A stretch of DNA of 64,000 nt from Microbacterium sp. NIBRBAC000506063 (GTDB taxonomy: Bacteria; Actinomycetota; Actinomycetes; Actinomycetales; Microbacteriaceae). The number at the start of each line of letters is the position of its first letter. Positions within the stretch are counted from its first letter, which is position 1. Location: positions 2,356,001 to 2,420,000 of the forward strand of contig NZ_CP072876.1 of the NCBI RefSeq assembly GCF_017968845.1, read 5' to 3'. Shown here piece after piece: positions 28,684 through 39,356 of this stretch. The position numbers and the translations under genes are program-made. Under the pieces are notes generated by a model. It was not told the origin of the DNA. It saw nothing but the letters and a program-made list of their open reading frames with translations, and did not search any database.

Positions 28684-29318
28684 GCGACCGCTCCTGCGTA
28701 GGCGGCGGAGAAGGCGGCGGCGGTGGCCTCCGAGACGTCGGCGGGGGAGACGTCGCGGCCGACGACCTCGCTGATCGTGGTGACCCCGGCATCCGCGATC
28801 CCGCACGGGATGATGTTCCGGAACGCGGCGAGGGAGTTGTCGCAATTCAGGGCGAAGCCGTGCATCGTGACGCCGCGCTGCACGCGAACGCCGATCGCGG
28901 CGATCTTGTCCTCGGAGAGCGGCCTGCGCACCCATACCCCGCTGCGCCCCTCCACGCGGTACCCGTCGACGCCCAGCGGGCGGAGCACGTCGATGAGGAC
29001 GCCCTCGAGCCGCCGGACGTGCTCGACCACGTCGACGGGCTCGGGGAGACGGACGATCGGATAGCCGACGAGCTGTCCGGGACCGTGCCAGGTGATGCGG
29101 CCGCCCCGGTCGACATCGACGACGGGGGTGCCGTCCTGCGGGCGCTCGTGTGAGCGGGTGAGCTTGCCCGCCGTGTACACGGGCTCGTGCTCGAGCAGGA
29201 TCAGTGTGTCGGGGCGGGTGCCGTCCTGCACCTCCTGATGCACGCTGCGCTGCAGTGCCCAGCCGTCCAGGTAGGGGACGAAGTCGGGGGCCAGGCCCGG
29301 AGTGACGATGTCGAGCAT
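28680..29318 (-). CDS. lipB: Octanoyl-ACP:protein octanoyltransferase
   Basis: LipB moves octanoate from acyl carrier protein to target proteins, supplying the substrate for LipA. Visible motifs: [29 protein letters not shown] segment [10 protein letters not shown] and the catalytic-cysteine motif FRNIIPCGI. 212 residues from ATG 29318, with GGAGGAAG as ribosome site. Divergent from a TetR gene across an AT-rich gap that may hold an operator. Confidence 0.95.
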   Translation of the reverse strand: MLDIVTPGLAPDFVPYLDGWALQRSVHQEVQDGTRPDTLILLEHEPVYTAGKLTRSHERPQDGTPVVDVDRGGRITWHGPGQLVGYPIVRLPEPVDVVEHVRRLEGVLIDVLRPLGVDGYRVEGRSGVWVRRPLSEDKIAAIGVRVQRGVTMHGFALNCDNSLAAFRNIIPCGIADAGVTTISEVVGRDVSPADVSEATAAAFSAAYAGAVA

Positions 29319-29330
29319 GTCTTCCTCCAC

Positions 29331-29361
29331 GGATTATTGGATTGCGTCTAACAATACATCC
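29331..29361. promoter_or_regulatory. AT-rich imperfect palindrome between lipB and a TetR gene
   Basis: TATTG (29335-29339) and CAATA (29352-29356) are separated by 12 bases and flanked by GGAT and ATCC (one base out of symmetry). It is unusually AT-rich for this genome and lies between divergent genes, so it is a candidate operator for the adjacent TetR protein. Confidence 0.35.
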
Positions 29362-29385
29362 AGCACGGAGGATCGGATGCCGCGC

Positions 29386-29391
29386 TACGGT
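29386..29391 (+). promoter_or_regulatory. -10 box of a leaderless TetR gene
   Basis: TACGGT followed by GATTCC and the ATG at 29398, the same six-base spacing as at other genes here. Confidence 0.45.
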
Positions 29392-29397
29392 GATTCC

Positions 29398-29948
29398 ATG
29401 ACCACGGAGCATCGCGCAGGCCGTCCGCGCGCCTCCTCGCGCGAGACGCTCGCGGAGGCGGCGAGCGAGCTGTTCCTCGAACAGGGCTATGAGGCGACCT
29501 CCGTCGCCGACATCACGCGGCGCGCGGGCGTCAGTCGATCGAGCTTCTTCAACTACTTCTCTTCGAAGAGCGACGTGGTCTGGTCCGGGATCGACGAGCG
29601 CATATCCGTCTTCGAGCACGCTCTGGCCGAGGGCGCGGATGTCGACGCGGCCGTTCGCGCGATCGTCGAGGATTTCGCTCCCGACGCCCTTGCCCTCGCG
29701 CTGATGAACGCGGGCGCCATGCACCTGGACGGTGAGCTCGACCGCGACAGTGCGCTCCGGTCGGCGAGGATCGCCCGTGCGGTCGCCTCGAGAGAGGAGT
29801 CGCGGGGGCAGGACGCCCTCGCCGCGCAGGTGCGCGGTGCGGCGGTCGGGGCGCGGTTCTCGCAGCGATCCGCGTCTGGGCGCAGGCGGGTCCGGGGACC
29901 TCCTCGCTGCGCGCCGTGCTGGATCGCGCGCTGACTATTTTGCGCTAG
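29398..29948 (+). CDS. TetR family transcriptional regulator
   Basis: About 183 residues. The helix-turn-helix is typical: [20 protein letters not shown] then [27 protein letters not shown]. One G is missing near 29848-29856; repair changes the scrambled end into [14 protein letters not shown]...[13 protein letters not shown] with stop at 29946-29948. Divergent from lipBA and upstream of the SH3-repeat protein gene by 37 bases; its target is not evident, but the palindrome at 29331-29361 suggests self-control. Confidence 0.82.
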
Positions 29949-29985
29949 GGGTGGCAACACGAGTTAACTTTCGTCACACTAGTCC

Positions 29986-32950
29986 ATGCGTGCGCAGAAA
30001 CGGGACAACATCCGGCGACGAGGACAACGACTCACCGCCATGCTGACGGCCGCCTTCGTTGCCGTCGGGCTGCTCGCCCTGACCGGGCCGGCACCCCAGG
30101 CGCAGGCATCGGATCTGCCGAGATCGATCGCCGAAGGCGGCTTCATCATCAGCGACAGCGAGTTCTTCAAGGGGAACTCGATGACCGAGGCGCAGATCCA
30201 GACCTTCCTGAACCAGCGTGTGCCCACCTGCGCATCCGGGGCCACGTGCCTGAAGAATTACAAGGAGACTTTCCAGTCGCGGGCGGCCGACCAGTACTGC
30301 AAGGCGCTGACCGGTGGCACCAACCTCACCGCCGCGCGCATCATCCACCGGGTGGCTAATGCCTGCGGGATCAACCCCAAGGTGCTCCTGGTGATGCTGC
30401 AGAAGGAGCAGTCCCTCGTGACGCTCACCAACCCCTCGCAGCTGCGGTTCGACCGCGCGATGGGCTTCGCCTGCCCGGACTCCGGACCCAACAACTCCGC
30501 GAACTGCAACGTCGCCCACTACGGCTTCGCGAACCAGGTGTACCGCGGTGCGCGCCAGATGCAGGTGTACACGAAGAACCCGAACTCGTTCAACTACAAG
30601 GCCGGCCAGGTCAACACCATCAAGTGGCATCCCTCCAACGCCTGCGGCACCTCGCGGGTGTTCATCCAGAACCAGGCGACCGCCAACCTGTACATCTACA
30701 CGCCCTACCGCGCCAATGTGGCCGCCCTGGCCGCCGGCTGGGGCACGGGAGATGCCTGCTCGGCCTACGGCAACCGCAACTTCTACAACTACTACGCCCA
30801 GTGGTTCGCCCCCGGCGCATCGAGCTCGACCGGTGCGCCGGCGCAGATCGCGGCGTGCACGCAGCCGCTCTCCGCGGACGTCGCCGCGCGGAGCGTGACG
30901 GCCACCGTCACGGCGACGACGCTGAACGTCCGCCGTGCGCCCACGACGCTGTGCAGCCAGAACGTGACGTCGCTGAGCAAGGGGCAGCAGGTGACCGTCA
31001 CGGGGCAGTACGGGGCCTGGTCCCGGGCGACCCTCGGCGGGAACACCGTCTGGCTGTCGACCGAGCATCTGCAGATGTCGTCGAACCCGGCCCCGGCGGG
31101 CACGTCGAACGCCTGCGCCGTGCCGTCGTCGGCGAGCGTGACGGCCGCGGGCGGTCTGTACCTCGTCGACACCGGTTCCCTCAACGGGCGCCGGGCGCCC
31201 TCGACGGCGTGCACGACGGGCGTGGTGTCGCTGAGCAGCGGAACCGAGCTCATCAGGGTCGCCACCTACGGCATCTGGTGGAAGGTCGAGCGCGGCGGGA
31301 GCACGTACTGGGTCGACAGCCGTTACCTCACGCCGGCGCCGACCGATGTGACCAGCGGTGCGGTGAACCTGCGCTCCGGCCCGTCGAGCTCGCACTCCGT
31401 GATCACCCTGCTGCCGAAGGGCACCGCGATCTCGGTGGCCGAGGTCAGCGGATCCTGGCGCAAGGTCGTCGCCGGATCCCGTGTCGGCTGGATCCACAAG
31501 GACTACATCAGCGGACCCGGACTGCCGCCGTCGCAGGTGTGCGCGGTTCCGTCCGCCTCCGAGCAGACCGCGGCATCCGGGACGTATCTGGTCAACGTGA
31601 ACACGCTGAACGGACGTGCTGCTCCGACGACGGACTGCGCGACCGACATCGTGAAGCTGCCGTGGAACACGGCGCTCGAGCGCGTCGCGACCTACGGCAC
31701 CTGGACTCTCGTCACGAACGGAAGCGAGACCTATTGGGTGTCCAGCTCGCTGCTGCGCGCGGCTCCGACGGATGTGACCACTGGAGCGGTGAACCTGCGT
31801 TCGAGCGGTTCGATGGACGGCACCGTGATCACCCTGCTGCCCAAGGGCACCACCGTGGCCGTTCTGGCCGCATCCGGGTCCTGGCGCAACGTGACCTCGG
31901 GACCCCTCGAAGGCTGGGTGCACCGCGACTACATCACCGGGCGGCCCTTCCCGCGGCGTGCGCCGAGCCGACCGCGTCGATGCAGAGTTCGGCGTCCGGC
32001 GCGTTCCACGTGAGTGCGGCGTCGGCCCCCGCCCGTACGGCTCCGTCGACCGGCTGCTCCGAGCCCACGGTCTCGCTGGCCCAGGGCACGGCCGTCGAGC
32101 GCGTCGCCACCTGGAAGGAGTGGACGAGGGTGAAGGTCGCCGACGGCACCCGATGGGTCCTCACCTCCCAGCTCAAGACAGCACCGACCGATGTGACCGT
32201 CAGCGGGGTCAACCTGCGCGCGGGCGCCTCGACGTCGACCTCGATCATCACCCTGCTGCCCAAGGGCACACGGGTCTCCCTGATGGAGACGCGGGGCTCC
32301 TGGCAGAAGGTGATGGCCAGCAGTCGCGTCGGCTGGGTGCACAAGGACTATCTGAGCGCGACGGCGCCGAAGCCGCCGGCGCCGATCACCCAGGTGACCA
32401 CCGGCGCCGTGAACCTGCGCTCGGGCGCCTCCTCCTCGAGTTCCGTCATCACGCTGCTGGCCAAGGGGGCGTCCGTCACCGTGACCGACTCCCAGGGATC
32501 GTGGCGAAAGGTCACGGCGGGCTCTCGTGTCGGCTGGGTGCACAGCGACTACCTGGGCACCTCGTCCTCGGCGCCGAAGCCCCCGCGGGATCGTCCCAGG
32601 TGACGACCGGTGCGGTCAACATGCGCTCGAGTGCGTCGACGTCGGGCTCGGTCATCACCCTGCTGGCGAAGGGCACCTCCGTGCGGGTGGGCGAGTCGAG
32701 CGGGTCGTGGCGGAAGGTCACCGCCGGATCGCGGACCGGCTGGGTGCACAGCGACTATCTGAGTGGCGCCCTGACCTCTCGGGTGACGACGGGCGCGGTC
32801 AACATGCGCTCGGGCCCGTCGACGTCGAACGCCGTCGTCACGCTGATCGCGAAGGGGACGACCGTGTCGGTCGCCGGGTCGCAGGGCTCCTGGCGGAAGG
32901 TGTACGTGGGCACGCGCGACGGTTGGGTGCACAACGATTACCTGAAGTAG
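29986..32950 (+). CDS. Large secreted SH3-repeat protein with lysozyme-like N-terminal domain
   Basis: About 988 residues after repair of two missing bases (near 31943 and 32580-32586). Order: signal peptide (residues 1-42, ALTGPAPQAQA cleavage region); a Cys-containing domain (43-285) with GINPKVLLVMLQKEQSLVT, in which the Glu resembles the catalytic acid of lysozyme/transglycosylase folds; then about ten SH3-like domains. Three of them contain NGRxAPTT-type motifs with a Cys pair, and six are close copies built on GAVNLRSG...VITLLPKGT...GSWRKV...GWVHxDYL. Likely binds and perhaps cuts peptidoglycan. No sortase or membrane anchor is seen, so it is probably released or held by the repeats. 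The enzyme activity is inference. Confidence 0.75.
31344..32946 (+). repeat. Coding repeat: six SH3 modules of the SH3-repeat protein
   Basis: Six modules share the consensus VTTGAVNLRSG, VITLLxKGT, GSWRKV and GWVHxDYL. The first three alternate with Cys-bearing SH3-like modules (TAASGTYLVNVNTLNGRAAP type) and the last three follow each other directly. The near identity of modules 4 to 6 points to recent duplication. Confidence 0.75.
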
Positions 32951-33002
32951 CCTTTGGTGGGCGCAACCGAAGCCGGAGCGGCCACGTAGAATCGAAGGCA
33001 CC

Positions 33003-34562
33003 ATGGCGACTTTTGGAACCCTCTCCGACCGGCTGACAGAGACCTTCCGCAACCTCCGCACGAAGGGCAAGCTCACCGCTGCCGACGTCGACGGCACCGT
33101 CCGCGAGATCCGACGAGCCCTGCTCGACGCGGATGTCGCGCTGGCGGTCGTCAAGGACTTCACCGCGCGCGTGCGCGAACGCGCCCTCGGCGACGAGGTC
33201 AACAAGGCGCTCAACCCCGCCCAGCAGGTCGTGCAGATCGTCAATGACGAACTCGTCGGCATCCTCGGCGGCGAGCAGCGCCGACTCGAGTTCGCGAAGA
33301 CCCCGCCGACCGTGATCATGCTGGCCGGTCTCCAGGGCTCCGGAAAGACCACCTTCGCGGGCAAGCTCGCCAGGTCGCTGCAGGCCGATGGGCACACCCC
33401 GCTCCTGGTCGCCGCCGACCTCCAGCGCCCGAACGCGGTGAACCAGCTGCAGGTCGTCGCCGAGCAGGCGGGGGCCACCATCTTCGCGCCCGAGCCGGGC
33501 AACGGCGTCGGCGACCCGGTGCGGGTCTCCCGCGACGGCGTCGAGCACGCTCGCCGGCATCAGCACGACGTGGTCATCATCGACACCGCCGGTCGTCTCG
33601 GCGTCGACGAAGAGCTCATGAAGCAGGCCTCCGACATCCGCAAGGCGGTCGACCCCGACGAGGTGCTCTTCGTCATCGACGCGATGATCGGTCAGGACGC
33701 GGTCAACACCGCCAAGGCGTTCCAGGAGGGTGTCGACTTCACCGGTGTCGTGCTCTCCAAGCTCGACGGCGACGCCCGAGGCGGTGCCGCGCTGTCGGTG
33801 GCCTCTGTCACCGGCCGTCCCATCATCTTCGCCTCCACGGGCGAGCGCCTCGAGGATCTCGAGCCTTTCCATCCCGACCGCATGGCCAGCCGCATCCTCG
33901 ACCTCGGTGACGTACTCACCCTGATCGAGCAGGCGCAGCAGGCCTTCGACGAGGAAGAGGCGGCCAAGGTCGCCGAGAAGCTCGCGAGCGAGCAGTTCAC
34001 CCTCGAAGACTTCCTCGAGCAGCTTCAGCAGATGAAGAAGATGGGCTCGATGAAGAAGATGCTCGGGATGCTGCCCGGCGCCGGCCAGATGAAGCAGCAG
34101 CTCGAGAACTTCGACGACCGCGAGATCGACCGCACCGAGGCGATCATCCGCTCCATGACGCCTGGAGAGCGCCGCAACCCGAAGATCCTCAACGGCTCCC
34201 GCCGCCTGCGCATCGCCCGCGGCTCGGGCATGACCGTCACCGACGTCAACCAGCTCGTGGCGCGCTTCGACCAGGCGGCGAAGATGATGAAGACCGTCGC
34301 GCGCGGCGGCACCCCCAACATCCCGGGCATGGGGCCGGTTCCCGGCATGGGTCGCCCCGGCGCCTCCTCCAAGCGCGGTAAGAAGGGCAAGGCCAAGGGC
34401 GGATCGCGCTCGGGCAACCCGGCCAAGCGCGCAGCCGAGAACGCCGGGCTCGCGGCCCCTTCGACAGGGACCGGGAGCGGATTCGGGCTCGGCACCGGTG
34501 GTCAGCAGACCCCGAGCGCGGAGGAACTCGCCGAGATCCAGAAGCTCTTCGGCAAGGGCTGA
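33003..34562 (+). CDS. ffh: Signal recognition particle protein Ffh
   Basis: Ffh binds 4.5S RNA and nascent signal sequences. The N domain is followed by the G domain (GLQGSGKTTFAGKLA, ADLQRPNAVNQL, DTAGRLGVDEELM, SKLDGDARGGAALS) and the M domain with methionine-rich LQQMKKMGSMKKMLGMLPGA and the RNA-binding GSRRLRIARGSGM. 519 residues, intact. The C-terminal tail is Lys/Gly-rich and includes the word CTTCGACAGG (34459-34468). A -10 box TAGAAT lies at 32987-32992. Confidence 0.97.
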   Translation: MATFGTLSDRLTETFRNLRTKGKLTAADVDGTVREIRRALLDADVALAVVKDFTARVRERALGDEVNKALNPAQQVVQIVNDELVGILGGEQRRLEFAKTPPTVIMLAGLQGSGKTTFAGKLARSLQADGHTPLLVAADLQRPNAVNQLQVVAEQAGATIFAPEPGNGVGDPVRVSRDGVEHARRHQHDVVIIDTAGRLGVDEELMKQASDIRKAVDPDEVLFVIDAMIGQDAVNTAKAFQEGVDFTGVVLSKLDGDARGGAALSVASVTGRPIIFASTGERLEDLEPFHPDRMASRILDLGDVLTLIEQAQQAFDEEEAAKVAEKLASEQFTLEDFLEQLQQMKKMGSMKKMLGMLPGAGQMKQQLENFDDREIDRTEAIIRSMTPGERRNPKILNGSRRLRIARGSGMTVTDVNQLVARFDQAAKMMKTVARGGTPNIPGMGPVPGMGRPGASSKRGKKGKAKGGSRSGNPAKRAAENAGLAAPSTGTGSGFGLGTGGQQTPSAEELAEIQKLFGKG

Positions 34563-34564
34563 TC

Positions 34565-34682
34565 CGTCGGTCTCAGTTGTTGCGGGTCTGCGTCGCAGAG
34601 AGTCGCATCTTCTGAGACTCTGGAGGATCGTCGGTCTCAGAAACGGCGGGCTGGTTGTGCAGAAGGCCGCATCTTCTGAGAC
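34565..34682. repeat. Two 54-nt intergenic repeat units with inverted ends
   Basis: Units 34565-34618 and 34629-34682 are each 54 bases. Both begin CGTCGGTCTCAG and end GCATCTTCTGAGAC; the 28-base cores differ but show partial similarity. The ends GTCTCAG and CTGAGAC are inverted repeats, so each unit could fold as one hairpin. They lie between the convergent ffh and glpD genes, separated by ten bases. They could be a REP-like element or paired terminators. Confidence 0.7.
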
Positions 34683-34695
34683 CTGCCCTTGGTGT

Positions 34696-36404
34696 TCAGG
34701 CGCGGACGGATGCCGCGGACTCCACGCCATGCGCTTCGCGCAGCAGGGTGAGGCAGCCGTCGATCTCCTTCTCGGTCCGCTCGGCGTTCCAGTCGAGCAG
34801 CGGTGCGAGTGCCTGGGCGATGAGACGGACGGAGTCGGCATCGGCGGCGCCGGTGAAGGCGAGGCTCGTGCGCCGGAAGACGACATCCGTCACGTGCCGC
34901 ACGTATTCGTGCGCGACCATCCAGGCCAGCTCGCGCGTGGAGAGCGTGTCGCCCAGGAGCGGGGCGTCCTTCCCCTTGCGGAGGAAGCCGGCCACGTCCG
35001 CGGCGCGGGTGCCGTAGCGGGTGAACAGCACGCGACCGCGCTCGTCGTCTCCGACGTTCTGCGCCAGCCACTGGATGCGACGCCGGGGCGTGCGCGGGTA
35101 GGCCTTGCCGCCGCCGATGCGCACGCCCTTCGTCTGCACTCGCCGCTGCGTGCCGAGTTCGGTCAGGACCCGGTCGGCGAGCGACTCGCCGAGGGCGCGG
35201 AAGGTCGTCCACTTGCCGCCGACGAGGCTCAGCACGGGGGCCTGACCGGGGTCTCGCGGCGCTCGATCCGGTAGTCGCGGGAGATGAACCCCGGCGCGGT
35301 GTCGTCGGCGTGCGGGAGAGGACGGAGGCCAGCGTAGCGATAGACGATCTGCTCGCGCTCCACGGCGATGGACGGGAAGACGTGCGCGATGAGATCGAAG
35401 AAGTAGTCGACCTCGGCCTCGGTGCAGCGTGCCGGCTCTGCCGGGTCGGCGGGGATGTCGGTCGTGCCGACGAGCACGCGACCCTTGAGTGGATAGATGA
35501 GAACGATCCGTCCGTCGGAGTGCTCGAAGAAGATCTCGCGCCCGCCGGTGGCCTCCAGGAGCTCGGGATGGTCGAGCACGATGTGCGAGCCCTTGGTGCC
35601 GCCCATGAACGACGTGTCATCGCCGAGCGCCTCGTTCGTCAGATCCGTCCACGGGCCGGAGGCGTTGACGACGACATCCGCGTCGATCGTGAACTCCTCG
35701 TCGCTCTCGTGATCGCGCAGGAGCACGCCGGCCGGGCTCAGACCGATCGCCTCGACGTAGTTGAGGGCATGTGCGCCGGGATGGGCCAGGGCCCCGTCAC
35801 GCAGCACGTCCAGCGCGAGGCGCTCGGGATCGTGGATCGACGCGTCGTAGTAGGTGGCCGTGTACTTCACATGCGGATCGAGCTTCGGCAGCGCCGCCAG
35901 CGACTTCTTGCGACCGTCGAAGCTGTGTCGCGGCACGATCCCGCCGTCGCGGGAGAACGTGTCGTAGAGGACGAGTCCGACCTTGATGAGGAAAGCGCCG
36001 CGCTCGCGCGGCTTGCCCTTGCCGTGAGTGAGGAAGCGCAGGGGAGCGGTGAAGAGGCCGGAGAAGGTCGAGTAGATCGGTATCGTCGTCTGCAGCGGCT
36101 TGACGTAGTGCGGGGCGATCTTCAGCAACCCGTTGCGCTCTTGCACCGACTCCTTCACGAGCCGGAACTCGCCGTTCTCCAGATAGCGGATGCCGCCGTG
36201 GATCATGTGGCTCGACGCCGCGCTCGCGCCCGAGGCGAAGTCGCCGCGCTCGACCAGCAGCACGTCCACACCCTGCATCGCGAGATCGCGGAAGGTCGCT
36301 ATCCCGTTGATGCCGCCGCCGATGATGAGGACCCGGGTGCGGCCCCGTTTCCGGGCGGCGCGAACGCCCTCCCGCGGTGTGGCCGGATCGGCGGTCGCAC
36401 TCAT
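34696..36404 (-). CDS. glpD: Aerobic glycerol-3-phosphate dehydrogenase
   Basis: A membrane-associated FAD enzyme that oxidises glycerol 3-phosphate and feeds electrons to the quinone pool. The FAD-binding GGGINGIATFRDLAMQG is at residues 27-43, followed by VERGDFASGASAASSHMIHGGIRYLE-type sequence, LVGTTDIPADP and LVGGKWTTFRALGE. One base is missing at 35248-35251 (+ strand GGGG for GGGGG), joining RRETPGQAPVL to SLVGGKW. Corrected length about 569 residues. ATG 36404 has GGGAGG upstream. Divergent from glpK, the kinase that makes its substrate. Confidence 0.94.
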
Positions 36405-36455
36405 GAGGTTCCTCCCTGACTTCCAGCGTAATCGCCCGCAGCGGCACCGGTCTCC

Positions 36456-36490
36456 TAGGCTGGCGGGAGACGTCGAAGTCCCGCCAGGAG
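36456..36490 (+). promoter_or_regulatory. glpK promoter and operator-like inverted repeat
   Basis: A -10 box TAGGCT (36456-36461) is followed by a perfect 9-bp inverted repeat CTGGCGGGA (36460-36468) and TCCCGCCAG (36479-36487) with a ten-base loop. It starts at the expected transcription start, and its 3' arm touches the ribosome site AGGAG. It may be an operator or a leader hairpin. Confidence 0.5.
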
Positions 36491-36498
36491 AGTGATAC

Positions 36499-38001
36499 AT
36501 GCACATCGTCGCCATCGATCAGGGCACCACGAGCACGCGAGCCATGGTGTTCGACCCGGCGGGCCGGCCGGTGGCCACCGGCCAGCGCGAGCACGAGCAG
36601 ATCTTCCCGCAGCCGGGGTGGGTCGAGCACGATGCGAACGAGATCTGGGAGAACACCCGGGAGGTGCTGACCTCCGCGCTCGATCAGGCAGGGCTGGCGG
36701 CATCCGACATCGCAGGCTTGGGCATCACCAACCAGCGTGAGACCGCGATCGTGTGGGACAGGGCGACCGGCGAACCCGTGCACAACGCACTCGTCTGGCA
36801 GGACACCCGCACCCAGCCGCTCATCGACAGGCTCGCGGCCGACGGCGGTGCCGGGCGATTCGCAGAGAAGACCGGACTCCCGCTGGCGACCTACTTCTCG
36901 GCGTCGAAGATCGCCTGGATCCTCGATCACGTCGACGGCGCCCGCGAGCGCGCCGAACGTGGCGAGCTTCTCTTCGGCACGGCCGACACCTGGGTGTTGT
37001 GGAACCTCACCGGCGGGCCCGACGGCGGCGTGCACGCCACGGACGTCACCAACGCGAGTCGCACACTGCTGATGGACCTGCGCACGCTCGACTGGGACGA
37101 CGAGCTGCTGGAGGCCTTCGGCGTGCCGCGCGCGATGCTGCCCGAGATCCGCTCCTCCTCCGAGATCTTCGGGGAGGCGAAGGCGGGAACGGCGGTCGAC
37201 GGCGTGCCGATCGCGGCGATCCTCGGCGACCAGCAGGCGGCGACCTTCGGCCAGGCGGCCTTCGAGCATGGCGAGTCGAAGAACACCTACGGCACGGGCA
37301 ACTTCCTCATCGTCAACACGGGGGAGGAGATCGTCCGCTCTGAGAACGGCCTGATCACGACCGTGGCGTACAAGCTCGGATCGGATGCCGCGCGCTACGC
37401 GTTGGAGGGCTCGATCGCCGTGACCGGGTCGCTCGTGCAGTGGCTGCGCGACAATCTCGGGATCATCTCGCGCTCACCGGAGGTGGAGGAGCTCGCACTC
37501 ACCGTCGAGGACAACGGCGGCGTGTACATCGTGCCGGCCTTCTCGGGCCTGTTCGCGCCCTATTGGCGCCCCGATGCACGCGGGGCGATCCTGGGGCTCA
37601 CCCGCTTCGCGAACAAGGGGCATATCGCCCGCGCTGCTCTCGAGGCCAGTGCGTTCCAGACCAGGGAGGTCATCGACGCGGTGATCGCCGACAGCGGTGC
37701 GGCGCTCGGTGAGCTGCGTGTGGACGGCGGCATGGTGGCCAACGCGACGCTTCTGCAGTTCCAGGCCGATGTGCTGGGCGTTCCGGTCGTGCGGCCCGCC
37801 GTGATCGAGACGACAGCGCTCGGCGCCGCCTACGCCGCGGGGCTCGCGGTGGGCGTCTGGGCGGATCTCGACGAACTGCGCGCAATGTGGTCTGAGGACG
37901 TGCGCTACGAGCCGCGGATCGACGAGGACGAGCGCGAACGCCTCGTGGCGAAGTGGCGCAAGGCCGTCACTCGCACCTTCGACTGGGTCGACGAGGACTG
38001 A
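36499..38001 (+). CDS. glpK: Glycerol kinase
   Basis: GlpK phosphorylates glycerol with ATP. It starts [19 protein letters not shown], includes [32 protein letters not shown] and [14 protein letters not shown], and ends [11 protein letters not shown]. 500 residues, intact, normal length. Divergent from glpD with 94 bases between, forming a glycerol catabolism pair without a visible transporter gene in the window. Confidence 0.97.
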   Translation: MHIVAIDQGTTSTRAMVFDPAGRPVATGQREHEQIFPQPGWVEHDANEIWENTREVLTSALDQAGLAASDIAGLGITNQRETAIVWDRATGEPVHNALVWQDTRTQPLIDRLAADGGAGRFAEKTGLPLATYFSASKIAWILDHVDGARERAERGELLFGTADTWVLWNLTGGPDGGVHATDVTNASRTLLMDLRTLDWDDELLEAFGVPRAMLPEIRSSSEIFGEAKAGTAVDGVPIAAILGDQQAATFGQAAFEHGESKNTYGTGNFLIVNTGEEIVRSENGLITTVAYKLGSDAARYALEGSIAVTGSLVQWLRDNLGIISRSPEVEELALTVEDNGGVYIVPAFSGLFAPYWRPDARGAILGLTRFANKGHIARAALEASAFQTREVIDAVIADSGAALGELRVDGGMVANATLLQFQADVLGVPVVRPAVIETTALGAAYAAGLAVGVWADLDELRAMWSEDVRYEPRIDEDERERLVAKWRKAVTRTFDWVDED

Positions 38002-38002
38002 G

Positions 38003-39147
38003 TCACCCCACCGACGAGGCCGGCCCCAGCCGGAACTCGCGGATGAGGTGCTGCACGACCGCGCGCAGGTCGCCGCCTGCGGCATCCGCGACGGAGAGCT
38101 GGCGCGCGTAGCCGGCGCCGCCCGTGAGGATCGATCGGATGCCGGTGAACTCCCGCTCGCAGCGCAGATCCTCCGCGATCGGGGCGAGCTCCTCCACCAG
38201 GTCGGCGATGTGCTCTCTCACCCCGCGTTGCGTTCCGTCGGCATGGGCGATCACTCGGGCGTCGAGTCCGTAGCGCGCCGCCCGCCACTTGTTCTCGCGG
38301 TGGAACCAGGGCGGCATGGTCGGGGGTGTGCGCCCCTCGTCGATCATGCGCGAGAAGTGCTCGACGAGGACCTGCACGAGCGCGGCGACCGAGGCGAGCT
38401 CCGGGAGCGTGGAGAGACCGTCGCAGGCGCGCACCTCGATCGTGCCCCAGCGCGGCGCGGGGCGGATGTCCCACCGCACCTCGGTGGCGTCGGCCATGAC
38501 GCCGGTGCGCACCATGTCGTCGAGATAGGCCTCGAACTCGTCCCAGGTGTGCAGGGGCCAGGGGAGCCCGGCGGTGGGCAGCTGCTGGAACACCAGCGCT
38601 CGGTTGGAGGCGTATCCGGTGCGCTCACCCGCCCAGAACGGGCTCGACGCGGCCAGGGCCTGAAGATGGGGGAGATAACCGGTCAGCGCCGCGATGATCG
38701 GCAGCACCTTGTCGCGGTCCTCGACGCCGACATGCACGTGGATGCCCCAGATCATCATGTTGCGTCCCCACCACTGGGTGCGCTCGACGAGGGTGTGGTA
38801 GCGGGTCTTGTCGGTGACCTCCTGATCGAACCACTGGGCGAAGGGTGGCTTCCGGCCGAGAGCAGGGCGATCCCTGCCGGGTCCGTCGCCGCGCGCACCT
38901 CGGTGATCGCCTGCGCGATGTCCTCGACGGCGTGTCCCACCGTCTCGCCGACGCCGCTGGTCACCTCGATCGTGTTGGTGAGGAGCTCGCCGGTCACCGT
39001 GTGGCGCTCATCGGCGCTGGCCTCCTCCAGCGCGTGGAGCAGTTCCGGGGCACGGCCGACCAGGTCGCCGGTCTTCGGGTCGGCGAGCATGACCTCCCAT
39101 TCCAGGCCCACGGTCGAGCGGGCGGAGGGCGCGAAATCCAGCGTCAC
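38003..39147 (-). CDS. Glutamate--cysteine ligase family (YbdK-type carboxylate-amine ligase)
   Basis: About 381 residues after repair of one base at 38843-38845. Family sequence: TVGLEWEVMLADPKTGDLV, TNTIEVTSG, HPFAQWFDQEVTDKTRYH, WWGRNMMIWGIHVHVGVED and VRACDGLSTLPELASVAAL. This matches the GCS2/YbdK group that joins glutamate to an amine, usually cysteine. Actinobacteria of this group use mycothiol, so the physiological product is uncertain. The GTG start at 39147 is six bases after CAGACT on the minus strand, again a leaderless layout. Convergent with glpK. Confidence 0.85.
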
Positions 39148-39224
39148 GAGCACAGTCTGACATGCACACCCACCCGGTCGCGACATCCGTGTCCTTGCGT
39201 TTCGCGCAGCCGCGGTGAATCTGG

Positions 39225-39261
39225 CAGAATAGAGGGTCGGACGGATCACTCGACCCTCTAT
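39225..39261 (+). promoter_or_regulatory. rpsP promoter element and 11-bp leader hairpin
   Basis: CAGAAT (39225-39230), probably the -10 box, runs into a perfect 11-bp inverted repeat ATAGAGGGTCG (39229-39239) and CGACCCTCTAT (39251-39261) with an 11-base loop. The hairpin would sit at the very 5' end of a leader of about 120 bases before rpsP. Confidence 0.5.
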
Positions 39262-39356
39262 CCAGTGTTCCGCTCCTCCTCAGAGCTTCCGCCGGGTGTG
39301 CACCCCACTCTCCAGGCGATCGGTTCATCGTTCCTTTCCACACATTCAGGAGAATC

